Position numbers and translations under genes: made by a program. DNA of 64,000 bases, taken from Agmasoma carcini (nom. nud.). Taxonomy: Eukaryota > Microsporidia > Thelohaniidae. Positions 40,086-50,532 of the stretch are shown here, in pieces. Position 1 is the first letter of the stretch. The number at the start of each line of letters is the position of its first letter. Where the stretch lies: contig JAOXFI010000005.1 in assembly GCA_029232285.1 (NCBI GenBank), forward strand, positions 124,001 through 188,000, given 5' to 3'. The notes under the pieces were generated by a model that saw only the letters and a list, made by a program, of their open reading frames with translations, made no database searches and was not told where the DNA came from.

Positions 40086-40589
40086 TTATTCGAGCATTTT
40101 CTGTAACCTTTGAATTTCCTCAGCATCCGCAGCTGAACCCATGTTGATCATTTGCTTTTTCTTCATATTATAAGTTTCAATATAAAAATTGTGGTTCTTA
40201 GCCTTAAGCAATGGCACGTTTCCAGCATTTTCATAATATTTTATGTTTTTATGATCGCCTAAAGCAAATATATAGTTTATTTTGTTTTTCTTAGAACTGA
40301 AGTCTCTAATACAGTCTTTATGATCATCGTTGCTTTTACATTTAATTATATCACAATTACCACAAAAATCACCATTTATGTTTAACTTAGCCTCTTTATA
40401 GACACAATCAGTGATATATAGCTTTGGCATGCTTTTTAGAACATTTTTAATGGTTTTAACAGCATCAGTCATCTTAGAAGCTTTAACTAAGAAGCTATAA
40501 TCTAAAAGTACTTTAAATGGCTTCTCAAATCCGTTAGATTCCAAAATTTTCAATATCTTCTTACTTTTCTTGACACTTGTTTTCATCAT
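40086..40589 (-). CDS. UTP23: SSU processome PIN-fold protein Utp23
   Basis: The 167-residue protein has the Fcf1/Utp23 pattern: KPFKVLLDYSFLVKASK, KLYITDCVYKEAKL, a CCHC-like zinc segment CGNCDIIKCKSNDDHKDC, INYIFALGDHKNIK and a final NVPLLKAKNHN. The zinc segment and the loss of some acidic PIN residues (the first block has D29 in LLDYSF) favour Utp23 over Fcf1. It acts in early processing of the 18S precursor and in release of a snoRNA. It is shorter than yeast Utp23 (254 residues), lacking the C-terminal tail. The start follows AAAATTTTCTTAGAAAAT. Confidence 0.82.
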   Translation of the reverse strand: MMKTSVKKSKKILKILESNGFEKPFKVLLDYSFLVKASKMTDAVKTIKNVLKSMPKLYITDCVYKEAKLNINGDFCGNCDIIKCKSNDDHKDCIRDFSSKKNKINYIFALGDHKNIKYYENAGNVPLLKAKNHNFYIETYNMKKKQMINMGSAADAEEIQRLQKMLE

Positions 40590-41457
40590 ATTTTCTAAGA
40601 AAATTTTTTTTTTAATTTTATATAAAAATATTAAAAATTTTCATTTATATAATAAAATAATAATATTAAGGTATTTTCTATGTATTTACACTGAATATAT
40701 ATTTTAATATTAGTTATAATTGGGTTTGATAGTCTATAATACACATAAATATGATTTTATTGTTTTTCTTATATTTACAATATATTTATTGGTTTAAGCT
40801 TCAATACTGATATAAAGGGATAAATGTTTTGATCTTTGAATTAATACATCATAATCTTAAGATAAATTATATGAGTCTTAGATATTGAATATTAACATCT
40901 AAATAAGTATTTAAATTGATAATATCATAATTTTATTGTATAGTAATATTTTAATATACGTTCCTATTTTTTAAATAAAAAGGTATTAGATTACATTCGA
41001 CACTGTTCCTGACTACCTATACTGATTACTAATATTGATTAATCAATCTATATAAATATATCTATATAACGTACATTCCTTCAATTAAAACTAATATCTT
41101 ACGTTCAATACAAGTATAAATGCATATAAAATGGTACTAATGTGACTTACATCATGTAATAACACTCTTTCAACACCCTTTTACTTAAAATTTGATTTAA
41201 AGATTGTTATTTTATAAAATTTATGATTGAACTTAAAAATATTAAAATAAAAACTTTAATTTAATATTTTACTTGATTAAAAACAAATTTTTACTTTTTT
41301 TGTTTATTTATTTATAAATAATATTTTATGTTAATTATATACTCATCGAATCAAATGTATTATTATATAACTAACTATACACTAATTAAGCTTCTAGTCA
41401 TCGAGTCTTTGTTATTAATTCTTTATTTATTTACTATTCACAAAATCACCCCATAGT
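40590..41457. other. Intergenic region, nothing recognised
   Basis: AT-rich spacer between divergent genes. CACCCC stands just before the ATG at 41458. Confidence 0.5.
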
Positions 41458-42666
41458 ATGAATCTTAAGCTTGCTATAAAATTATCAATTATGGATTGTT
41501 GGGCATATATACTTGTATTGCTCTATAGACAGTGCACTGACAACTTTAAGAACGTATTAATCAACCCAGCCAAAATATGGGAGAAAAGACTTGGATATCT
41601 AAATTATCTGTTTGATAACATAAAGGGTAACCATTACTTCTCATTATCAGATTTTAATAGAGAATTCATATGTATATTCGCTTTTAGCACTCTATTTCTG
41701 CTATTTCTAGTCTTCTTATACTCCTTTGCTCCTGATTCTGTACAAGTCATTTGTATCATTATATTTGCTACTTCAAGCATTTATTATATAGAATCAAGAG
41801 ATGTCAAAATTGAATACAGAATACAAAAGCTCACTCTAGTGGTTCTATATTCACTCTTTGAAACCGTTAGAACATGCACTAAGAAAGTCCCTCCTATTCA
41901 TATGACAGTAAGGAGAGTTATCATAAGATTTCTGTCATTCTCTAAAGAATTATATCTTAAGATGATTATATCAACTATTTTGATTTATTACAAAATTCTT
42001 AAGCTAAGAATAAGTGATTATCAAGGTGGTTCATATTTTAGGGATGCTCTGTATATTTACTATATATTCTTTGAAATATTCACTGTAAGATACACAGTTA
42101 GATTTCAATATACGTCTAAATTTTGGAAATACGCTGATCTACAGCATCAACGCATCCCATACTACTTTATGTTGGCTAGGTTCTTCTCCATAAGAGTTGC
42201 TGCCTTTTTATTGATCCCTAACCTAATTTTGAAATATATCTTGAGATTAGCCGTTAGATTTAACCCAAATATAATGAAATATTCAATTGCTACAACATAT
42301 TTTGACTTTAATTCAACCAAAATGTTTTATTGTGCGACAAATCCAGTTTCTTACTTTGAAGGATCCAGAATTTCTAGAAAATTATATTGGAAAGGTATTG
42401 TTAAGGATAGAATACGTCAGATCAACTATCCTAGAGAGTTTCTACCATTAGTTTGTTGTTGTGTGGCTGTATTTGCAGTGATATCTAAATATTTTATTAG
42501 AATATTTAGATTTACTGATTCTTGCTTCCTTATTTTCATAATAGCAAGTTATATAATAGAAGTGATTTATTGTTATAATATATCAACAGTATTTAAGCTT
42601 TACAACAATGAAGATTCTGTTGAAACTAATAATATCATAGAATCTAAAAAAATTGAACAAACATAG
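41458..42666 (+). CDS. Multi-pass membrane protein of unknown function
   Basis: The 402-residue protein has about six to eight hydrophobic segments (for example residues 72-88, 95-110, 165-180, 265-280, 335-350 and 355-375), separated by basic loops. Candidate landmarks are YQGGSYFRDALYIYYIFFE and KFWKYADLQHQRIPYYFMLA. No transporter or enzyme signature is visible and I do not recognise the family. The C-terminal tail is polar and acidic. The start follows CACCCCATAGT, the C-rich form of the start signal, without a clear AAAATTTT block. Confidence 0.8.
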   Translation: MNLKLAIKLSIMDCWAYILVLLYRQCTDNFKNVLINPAKIWEKRLGYLNYLFDNIKGNHYFSLSDFNREFICIFAFSTLFLLFLVFLYSFAPDSVQVICIIIFATSSIYYIESRDVKIEYRIQKLTLVVLYSLFETVRTCTKKVPPIHMTVRRVIIRFLSFSKELYLKMIISTILIYYKILKLRISDYQGGSYFRDALYIYYIFFEIFTVRYTVRFQYTSKFWKYADLQHQRIPYYFMLARFFSIRVAAFLLIPNLILKYILRLAVRFNPNIMKYSIATTYFDFNSTKMFYCATNPVSYFEGSRISRKLYWKGIVKDRIRQINYPREFLPLVCCCVAVFAVISKYFIRIFRFTDSCFLIFIIASYIIEVIYCYNISTVFKLYNNEDSVETNNIIESKKIEQT

Positions 42667-42951
42667 AAGAAATAAATTAATTGTATTATTAATTTGTTAA
42701 AATTAGTAATTAGGGCAGTGTTCTATACTTTAAGAGTGTAAAGGTTGAATTTTGATATTATTAAATCATAATTAGACAAATATTTGATATAAAATTATAG
42801 GTTCTGATGTTACAATGTCGTATTGTATTAATCACTTCTTTGTATAATATTTATCATCAGAAATATTGTATAATATCAAATAGTTCTATTCTAAATTATA
42901 AAGATTAGAAAAAGTGTTGCTTAACTAAAAACAATTTATTTGTATTTTTCA

Positions 42952-43446
42952 TTATTTTTTATTTTGTTCAAATTCTTTTAAAAACTTATCAGATTTTTCT
43001 TTTCTCTGTTTTTTTCTTTCATAAACCTTGACTGCTTGCTCTTGTGCCATCTTAATGTACTTATTCTTTCTTCTAGGCTTTCTCTTTCTATTGTAATCTT
43101 TAGTTTTGGTCTCAACCTCATCATCTACTTTAAGATCCTCAAAAGTTGTTATTTCATCAACAGGATCATCTCCAAAAGCAACCTTGCGTCCGGGATTTGA
43201 AGCGAACTGATTGGAATAAACTTGAAATAAAATTTTGTTGTTTTCTCTAAGGAAATTTCTAACCTCATTAACGTATATCGGTTTTTGAAACTTAACAAAA
43301 TTTTCTAATAAGAATATATGTTTCTTATTCTCGAGGGTAAGATCAACCCCTATTAAAGCATATGCATTGATACTATGTAACTTTTCATTATAACCATCCT
43401 TTTTAATACAATTTACTAGCCTATTTATCTCTTCTTCATTTTTCAT
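42952..43446 (-). CDS. Hypothetical basic protein, possibly nucleolar
   Basis: The 164-residue protein has an amino half with mixed alpha/beta pattern (INAYALIGVDLTLENKKHIF) and a C-terminal third very rich in Lys and Arg (RKRKPRRKNKYIKMAQEQ), helical and probably RNA- or nucleus-directed. I do not recognise the family. The start follows two AAATTTTT blocks ending about 13 nt before the ATG. Confidence 0.7.
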   Translation of the reverse strand: MKNEEEINRLVNCIKKDGYNEKLHSINAYALIGVDLTLENKKHIFLLENFVKFQKPIYVNEVRNFLRENNKILFQVYSNQFASNPGRKVAFGDDPVDEITTFEDLKVDDEVETKTKDYNRKRKPRRKNKYIKMAQEQAVKVYERKKQRKEKSDKFLKEFEQNKK

Positions 43447-44536
43447 TTTATATCTATAAAAATTTTAAAAATTTTTTATTTGAGATAAAGATTTTAATAT
43501 AAAATGCTAACTAATTACAATGGAATGACACAGATAGATATAGCTAAATATCAATTCAAGCCTATCTATAAGTATTTTTTGATTTAAACTTAGAAAGAAA
43601 ATATAAAATCACCATAATGAAAACATCGGAAACACCAGCTAATTAGACTATAACAAGTTAGGGCTTGCGAAAGGATGCAAATAACCATGCTCACTGTAAC
43701 CAATAATATATTCTCAATTCTTCTTTATTGAAAGATATAAGCTGGCCGGTGTGCGTATAAAAAACAGCAGCAGCCGTATTTTATGGTTGTTGTATTTGAA
43801 GTTTTGCAATCACTATCTGAAATGGTTCTTAACAGGGGATGGTGTTTTGCAGCCTTTTTATTAAAATAAGATAAATTTACGATTGTTATCTTTCCATCAG
43901 TTTGTTACTTTGAATCTTATTGTTCAATTCTTGTAGATAAATATTAATTAGTTTTGATCACTTTGTAGAAATCTTGAAAAGGCAAAGGTGTTTTATATGG
44001 GCTTTCTTCTTCCATATATTTTCCTGTGTAATTATATTGGATCAATAAAATTATTTAATATTATTAATAGTGGGTTTCAGTGGATGAAACTCTGCAATAT
44101 AGAATTCAGTCTCTTCTTTACACATTTTATAAAATATTATTATAGTAATAAATTATATATCACAATATATTTATCATAGATCGTAAACTCAGGTTACACA
44201 ACCATATACTTTAAATTTAGTGCTTTGGTAAAAGAATATATCAAAACAATGACATTTTAAACTCAAAAAGATTCTAGTGACACATTCAAAAATATATTAT
44301 TGATTTGTCTATTTTTAATCCGAAACTGGCAAATACCTTTTTTGTAAAATTATCTATCATAAATCTGTTTTTCAATGAATAAATTCTCATTTGAAGTTTT
44401 AATTTAATGTTTTATAACTTTTATTGGTTTTAATAACAGTTATAGTCTATTTAGCAATCAATTAACATGTTTTTATTCTCATCATTAGTAATTCTGGATA
44501 CTTTCTGAACAAATAAAAATATAAAAATTTTACCAT
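43447..44536. other. Intergenic desert with repeat copy C
   Basis: Copy C of the dispersed repeat occupies about 43630-43980. No intact gene seen. The topoisomerase start signal TATAAAAATTTTACC is at the right end. Confidence 0.5.
43630..43980 (-). repeat. Unclassified dispersed repeat, copy C
   Basis: Read on the minus strand, an open stretch of about 50 codons gives ITIVNLSYFNKKAAKHHPLL, then TTTIKYGCCCF and AHRPAYIF, ending in TAA. It aligns with copy B. On the + strand the landmark GCCGGTGTGCGTATAA (43744-43759) is the complement of the CGCACACCGGC block in copy B, and ACTATAACAAGTTAGGGCTT (43647-43666) matches copy A in reverse. Confidence 0.55.
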
Positions 44537-47500
44537 ATGGCTAAAACAGTTGAAGAAATTTACCAAAAGAAAACACCGGTTGAGCATATCTTAATTAGGC
44601 CAGACACTTACATTGGCTCGATCGAGAGCGAAACTAAAGAAATGTACGTCTACGATGATGTATCAAAGAAAATAATACCTAAAACAATATCTTTTCGTCC
44701 AGGACTCTATAAAATATTTGATGAAATTTTAGTAAATGCTGCTGACAATAAAATCAGGGACAAATCAATGACTACAATTAGAGTCGATATTGATAAAAAT
44801 GAAAATAAAATTTCTATCTTCAATGATGGATTGGGTATACCAATCGAAATGCATTCTAAAGAGAACGTTTATGTTCCTGAGTTGATATTTGGCCATCTAT
44901 TAACTAGTAGTAACTATAACGACGATATTAAGAAAGTAACAGGTGGTCGTAATGGATATGGCGCAAAGCTTTGCAATATTTACTCCAATAAATTTGTTGT
45001 AGAAACAGCAAATTGGTCTAAGAAGAAAATGTATAAGCAGGAATTTAGTAAAAATATGAGTATAAGATCAGAACCAGAAATAGATAGATATAAGGGCAAG
45101 GATTATACAAGAATAACGTTCTATCCTGATCTAAAAAGATTTAAAATGAGCGTTCTCGATGATGATATTATATCTTTGATGAAGAAACGTGTTGTAGATA
45201 TGTGTGGTACAGTTAGAAATATTATTGTATATCTGAATGGAGAAAAGCTTGATATATCATCATTCAAGGACTACGTAAAATTATATATTGATGACGATAA
45301 AGCAGTAGTACATCAGGTTATCAATGATAGATGGGAGTTAGCATTCACGACCGATGATGAACAATTCAGACAAGTATCCTTTGTTAATTCTATTTCAACC
45401 TCTAATGGTGGTACTCATGTAAATCATGTCATGGATCAAATTGTAGAAAAAATTCAAGAAGCTTCTAAGAGAAAGGACAAAAGTGTTATAATCAAACCAA
45501 TGCACGTTCGTAGTTCATCTTTCGTATTTGTAAATTGTCTTATTGAAAATCCTAGCTTTGATAGTCAAACAAAGGAAAATCTAACTCTTAAGATATCTTC
45601 CTTCGGATCTAAATGTTCCCCAATTGATGGATTTATTAAAAATGTGGTTAAAAAGACAGATATTGTAGAGAGAGTAATGGCATTTTCCAGGGCAAAGCTA
45701 AATGCACAAATTAAAAAGGCTGATAGCTCAGCCAGCAAGCGTTTAAACGGTATTTTAAAGCTTGAGGATGCTAATAACGCTGGAACTAAAAAGGGTAAGG
45801 ATTGTACACTCATATTAACAGAGGGTGATTCTGCCAAGGCTTTAGTAATTGCTGGTTTTTCAATCATAGGCAGGGATAACTATGGGGTATTTCCATTAAA
45901 GGGTAAACTTTTAAATGTAAGGGATGCACCTTCTAAACAAATTATGGACAATCAAGAAATTTGTAATATTAAGAAAATTATTGGTCTTAAACACGGCGAA
46001 GTATATGAAGATACTTCTTCATTAAGGTATGGCCATCTTATGATCATGACTGATCAAGATAATGATGGTTCACATATAAAAGGTCTACTCATTAACTTTT
46101 TTGACCATTTTTTCCCTTCCCTACTAAAAGTGAAAGGTTTTCTACAAGAATTTATCACACCTATTGTAAGGGCTACTAAAGGAACACAAATTAAAGAATT
46201 TTTTACTATACCTGAATTTGAAACATGGAAATCTGAAGAAGATCAAACCGGTTGGAAAATTAAATACTACAAAGGTTTAGGTACTTCTAATAGAAAAGAT
46301 GCTCAGCAATATTTTAGTAATTTACCAAGACATGTTAAAAACTTTGATATAGCTGATGAGGTTGATAAAGGGCTTGTTGATTTAGCTTTTAATAAAAGAA
46401 AGGCTGAAGATAGAAAGGATTGGTTGGCAAGGTTCGTTCCTGGCACATTCTTAGATCAGTCAGTATCCTCCCTTAAGATTAAAGATTTTGTCAATAAAGA
46501 ACTTATTCTGTTCTCTATGGCAGATAACCTTCGTTCTATTCCTAATGTGGTCGATGGTTTGAAACCGGGTCAAAGAAAGGTGATGTTTGCTTGTTTTAAG
46601 AGAAAATTACATGAAGAAACAAAGGTTGCACAGCTTGTTGGTTATGTATCTGAGCATACTGCTTATCATCACGGTGAGGCATCCCTGTCTGCTACGATCG
46701 TTAACTTAGCTCAAGATTTTGTAGGTTCAAATAATATAAACTTATTACGCCCAATGGGTCAATTTGGTACTAGAAATATGGGCGGTAAGGATGCTGCTAG
46801 TCCAAGGTATATTTATACATATTTATCTGAATTAACAAGATATATATTTAGACAGGAAGACGAAAATGTTATTGATCAGTTAATTGAGGATAATTTAAAG
46901 GTAGAACCTTTATATTATGTGCCAATTATACCTATGGTTCTTGTTAATGAGGTTAAAGGAATTGGTACTGGATGGTCTACATCCATTCCTAGTTACAATC
47001 CCATAGATATAATCAATAACATAAGGAAAAAGATAGATAATCAACCTATGGAGGATATGATTCCATTTTATCAAAATTTCCAAGGTGAAATTGTAAGAAC
47101 TGGTTCTAAATTTGTTTGCAGCGGTCTCTACGAGCGTGTTTCTGAAACTGAAGTATTGATTAAGGAGTTACCAGTTGGATGTTGGACTGAGAATTACAAA
47201 CAACATTTGATTTCTTTACAGGAAAAGTCTTCTATTCATACTTATAATAATTTTTCTACTGATCTTATAGCGGAATTCCAAGTGTTTTCAAATGGTAGTT
47301 TTGATTTAAACATTGAAAAAACAATTTCTTTATCAAATATGGTATGTTTTGATCATACGGGTAAGCTTAAGCGATATTCATCTCCTCAAGAGATAATTGA
47401 TGAGTTCTTTGTTATACGTGTTGATTTATATAAGAAAAGGCGTGAATTTTTATTGGCGCAACTTTTACAACGACTTGATATTCTTAGGAATAAAATGAGG

Positions 47501-48208
47501 TTTATTACTGAAGTCAACGAAGGTATTGTTGTTATTAGTAAAAGGAAGAAGGTTGAGATTGAAAGTGTTTTAGAGAGACGAGATTATCTTAAGGTAGAGA
47601 ACACATATGATTACTTGCTTAGATTACCTATTTCTTCATTAACACATGAACGGGTGGTAAAGCATGCTGAAGAGGTAGATTTGTGTCAAAAAGAGTATGA
47701 AAATCTATATGGAATGACTGTATATGATATTTGGAGAAAAGAACTGGATGAATTCGAGGTTAAGTATCGTGAGAAGGTGGCTGCTGATTCTGCTTTGTAT
47801 TCTGATAGATCAGCACAAAATAAGCAAAAATCTAAGATCAAGAAACCTAACCTAAAAGCCATTAAACGAACCTCTAAGAATGCGAACTCAAAAGATTCTA
47901 ATAACAGCAAAGAAAAAATGAAGAAAACTGTTAAATCTGGGAAAGCAACAAAAACTAAGGAGTCAACTACAAAGTCGAAACAAAGTACACTTGATAATGT
48001 TGTTAAAAAGAAGACCCCTTCTAAGAAGTCTAGTTTAAAGAAAAGCAAGAAGGAAGAGAAAAGCAGTGAATCTGATGATATTTCAAGCTCATATTCTTCA
48101 TCTGTAATATCTTTAAGTGAAGAACCTAAAAAGGTGAAAGGCAGGAGATTTGATATATCTAGCTCAAGTGATAATGAAGAGGATAAGCCATGGAAAAAAT
48201 ATCAATAA
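44537..48208 (+). CDS. TOP2: DNA topoisomerase II
   Basis: The 1223-residue protein has the full eukaryotic order. The GHKL ATPase has NAADNK, FNDGLGIP and GGRNGYGAKL, with the QTK loop in FDSQTKENLT. The TOPRIM region has EGDSAKAL and DQDNDGSHI. The DNA-cleavage domain has the catalytic Tyr758 within SPRYIYTYL. The C-terminal 140 residues are Lys/Ser-rich with acidic patches and likely hold nuclear localisation and phosphorylation sites. It passes one DNA duplex through another during replication and chromosome segregation. It is shorter than yeast Top2 (1428 residues), mainly in the tail. The start follows AAAAATTTTACC; the stop is 31 bp from that of a convergent gene. Confidence 0.98.
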   Translation: MAKTVEEIYQKKTPVEHILIRPDTYIGSIESETKEMYVYDDVSKKIIPKTISFRPGLYKIFDEILVNAADNKIRDKSMTTIRVDIDKNENKISIFNDGLGIPIEMHSKENVYVPELIFGHLLTSSNYNDDIKKVTGGRNGYGAKLCNIYSNKFVVETANWSKKKMYKQEFSKNMSIRSEPEIDRYKGKDYTRITFYPDLKRFKMSVLDDDIISLMKKRVVDMCGTVRNIIVYLNGEKLDISSFKDYVKLYIDDDKAVVHQVINDRWELAFTTDDEQFRQVSFVNSISTSNGGTHVNHVMDQIVEKIQEASKRKDKSVIIKPMHVRSSSFVFVNCLIENPSFDSQTKENLTLKISSFGSKCSPIDGFIKNVVKKTDIVERVMAFSRAKLNAQIKKADSSASKRLNGILKLEDANNAGTKKGKDCTLILTEGDSAKALVIAGFSIIGRDNYGVFPLKGKLLNVRDAPSKQIMDNQEICNIKKIIGLKHGEVYEDTSSLRYGHLMIMTDQDNDGSHIKGLLINFFDHFFPSLLKVKGFLQEFITPIVRATKGTQIKEFFTIPEFETWKSEEDQTGWKIKYYKGLGTSNRKDAQQYFSNLPRHVKNFDIADEVDKGLVDLAFNKRKAEDRKDWLARFVPGTFLDQSVSSLKIKDFVNKELILFSMADNLRSIPNVVDGLKPGQRKVMFACFKRKLHEETKVAQLVGYVSEHTAYHHGEASLSATIVNLAQDFVGSNNINLLRPMGQFGTRNMGGKDAASPRYIYTYLSELTRYIFRQEDENVIDQLIEDNLKVEPLYYVPIIPMVLVNEVKGIGTGWSTSIPSYNPIDIINNIRKKIDNQPMEDMIPFYQNFQGEIVRTGSKFVCSGLYERVSETEVLIKELPVGCWTENYKQHLISLQEKSSIHTYNNFSTDLIAEFQVFSNGSFDLNIEKTISLSNMVCFDHTGKLKRYSSPQEIIDEFFVIRVDLYKKRREFLLAQLLQRLDILRNKMRFITEVNEGIVVISKRKKVEIESVLERRDYLKVENTYDYLLRLPISSLTHERVVKHAEEVDLCQKEYENLYGMTVYDIWRKELDEFEVKYREKVAADSALYSDRSAQNKQKSKIKKPNLKAIKRTSKNANSKDSNNSKEKMKKTVKSGKATKTKESTTKSKQSTLDNVVKKKTPSKKSSLKKSKKEEKSSESDDISSSYSSSVISLSEEPKKVKGRRFDISSSSDNEEDKPWKKYQ

Positions 48209-48239
48209 ATATTTTTAGTGAAGTTTTAAATATGTGATT

Positions 48240-49346
48240 TTATTCGTTAATTGTTGTTTCTAGAAAGTTTTCATCAAAGAACATAAAATTTTGTTTTATT
48301 AGATCAATAAAATAAGAATCACCACTGGTTTGTGCAAGGTCCTTAATTATTGCTTTGCTCAGTCTGTCTCTATTGTGTTTGTAGTGGTTCAAAATGTAAA
48401 TAAAGTTGTTCCTTAGGTGCGGGCAATGACATACAAGTGGTTTTAGTGGTTTGGTATTGTATTTTTGTAAAAAATGTGTTAATAATTGATTGCTATCATC
48501 AAACCATTGAGAAATTACATTTTCTATTAATTTTTCATTATTTTTATTTTCTAATATTTTTAATATGATTTTCATTTTTAAGTCAATTTCTTCCTCAGAA
48601 GACAGATTAAACAAGTTTATATGTGAATTAACATATGTACGTATTGTTTTGGTGTTCAAAGGTGTATTTAAAGGATTAGGAATTAATTCTTCACGATTAT
48701 CTACAATAATACCATCATATGTCTTCAATTCGGGATAAAGTTTATAAAATTTATATATTAAATTATTAATAAATTCAAATTGGGAGTTTTTGATGATTTT
48801 ATGGATCCTTTTATGATTAAAGGTTATAGCTTTAGTGCGAGACGTGTCATTTATATTAAAAAAATTATAAAAATCATCAAAAATAAATTGTTTTGATATT
48901 TTAAGAAGGATTGGTGAAGGTTTTTGACTGAAAATAATTTTTTGTTCTGAAGGTGAAATATTGTTGAATAAATGAATATAAAAATCTAAATCAACATCTG
49001 CTAGACCATTAAAGGTTTTTTCTAGCTTAAGAATTCTTCTTAAAAGCTTAAAGTAATTATATTTTTTGTATTTACTAAAATTTTGACAAACCTTTTGAAA
49101 ATCACTTTCTATGTCAAAAGTTTCTCTAATTAAAAACTGTGTTAGTTTTGGAGAATTAAAAAGTCCAAAGGTGTATAAAAGATCGTGTTTATATTGAATT
49201 ATGTCATTAAAGAGAGCTACTGAATAGTATAGCATCATTTCATTAGATAATGAAATGTTATATAGTGTTTGGATGGTCTCCTTTGGTGTATTTATGTTTT
49301 TACTGTAATATAATTTAACTATAATCTCTTTATTGATTTTTGACAT
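48240..49346 (-). CDS. Hypothetical protein, 368 aa, helical
   Basis: An all-helical, Asn/Lys/Ile-rich protein without membrane segments. The pattern of paired amphipathic helices suggests a repeat-helix scaffold (armadillo-, HEAT- or nucleoporin-like), but no family is recognised. A CHCPHLRNNF segment (residues about 308-317) may be coincidental rather than a zinc site. The start follows AAAAATTTTATACCCA, combining both parts of the start signal. Confidence 0.7.
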   Translation of the reverse strand: MSKINKEIIVKLYYSKNINTPKETIQTLYNISLSNEMMLYYSVALFNDIIQYKHDLLYTFGLFNSPKLTQFLIRETFDIESDFQKVCQNFSKYKKYNYFKLLRRILKLEKTFNGLADVDLDFYIHLFNNISPSEQKIIFSQKPSPILLKISKQFIFDDFYNFFNINDTSRTKAITFNHKRIHKIIKNSQFEFINNLIYKFYKLYPELKTYDGIIVDNREELIPNPLNTPLNTKTIRTYVNSHINLFNLSSEEEIDLKMKIILKILENKNNEKLIENVISQWFDDSNQLLTHFLQKYNTKPLKPLVCHCPHLRNNFIYILNHYKHNRDRLSKAIIKDLAQTSGDSYFIDLIKQNFMFFDENFLETTINE

Positions 49347-49774
49347 TGGGTATAAAATTTTTGACGAAAAAATTTGATAAACTATAAATATAAAAATTAG
49401 TTGAAATGTGGTCTTTATAAAGCAATATTTTAATAAATTATTATCTTTAACTTATATTATATCATAATTAAAGTATAATTAATATATTTAGGTGTAAATT
49501 ATTTTATATGAAATTATTTATATTTTCAACATATAAAATTGATTAAAGGTACTGATCTTATCCTTAAATTTTAATTCTTAGTACAAAATATATATTTTTT
49601 TTATAATATTTTGTATTATTTGATGCGCCATGATTTGATATCATAAGGTTTATAATATATGTGCTTTATAAACATTTCTTTATAAATATTTAACTATATT
49701 TTAATCAAGATTGAAACTTTGTGTTTTAAATTGTTTCGGGTAAATAATTTTAAAAATCATCAAAATTATAAAAA
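49347..49774. other. Divergent intergenic region, nothing recognised
   Basis: AT-rich spacer between two divergent hypothetical genes. Confidence 0.5.
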
Positions 49775-50293
49775 ATGTTTTATAATTTTGTTTCTTTTTC
49801 TTATTGCGTATTCATTGAACTAGAAAATGCAGGTTTTCTTAGTTTAAGAAACGAAGGAATTGATATTGTACGTGATGCTAAACACGCCACAGATTTTTTA
49901 ATGGAGGAAAGTACTAATGTTTACGGTAATGTTGCAATTATAAATGAAAAGAATGGACATAGTATAAATTCTATACTTGGAACACACGATATAAGCTCAT
50001 CAGTATTTGACAAAACAAAATCAACGTTTTTTGAAGTCATAATGGCTAAGAATCATAACTTTAAAATAGCTACCATTAAAAGTTGTGTTGGCTTAAATCA
50101 AAAGTCTTCAAAAATAATGCTTGGCTCTTGTAAAGATGAAAATAATTTTCTAAATAATTTTAAGTTCTACATGCGTAAAGATCCTAAAGAAAGATATGAT
50201 TATAAATCACCTGAAACTAAAGAGAAAATAAACAAAGGAAGAGGAATTGAATATAATACTTATGATGTTGATCCAAGTTTTGAATATTTCTAA
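49775..50293 (+). CDS. Hypothetical protein, possible beta-trefoil
   Basis: The 172-residue protein begins with a moderately hydrophobic segment (MFYNFVSFSYCVFIE) that could be a weak signal peptide. The middle, KIATIKSCVGLNQKSSKIML followed by SCKDENNFLNNFKFYM, is reminiscent of the I-x-S-x-x-GLxL...V-x-L-x-x-C repeat of ricin-B-type beta-trefoils, which are common in microsporidian secreted proteins. The C-terminal 45 residues are charged and probably disordered. The assignment is speculative. Only a weak AAAATTATAAAAA signal lies before the start. Confidence 0.6.
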   Translation: MFYNFVSFSYCVFIELENAGFLSLRNEGIDIVRDAKHATDFLMEESTNVYGNVAIINEKNGHSINSILGTHDISSSVFDKTKSTFFEVIMAKNHNFKIATIKSCVGLNQKSSKIMLGSCKDENNFLNNFKFYMRKDPKERYDYKSPETKEKINKGRGIEYNTYDVDPSFEYF

Positions 50294-50373
50294 TAAATTT
50301 ATTTCTTTAAGTCAAAATATAATATGGTAATATTTAAATCAGTAAATTCATTTATTTTGAAAAAAGATAATAA

Positions 50374-50475
50374 TACCATTATATTTTATAATTAGATCTA
50401 AATCACATACCTTTAATTTAATTATACCATTATATTATATAATTAGATCTAAATCACATACCTTTAATATAAATA
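50374..50475. repeat. Direct tandem duplication, 51-bp unit x 2
   Basis: Two head-to-tail copies of a 51-bp unit (50374-50424 and 50425-50475). Both contain TAATTAGATCTAAATCACAT; only a few bases differ. The duplication lies between convergent genes. Confidence 0.92.
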
Positions 50476-50532
50476 CCCTATTTCACCTTATTAAAACTAT
50501 TGAATGTTAAAATATTTTAATTAAGTTTATTT

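Noticed and set aside
43988..44179. 63-codon frame upstream of TOP2
   Set aside because: No start signal; spacer composition.
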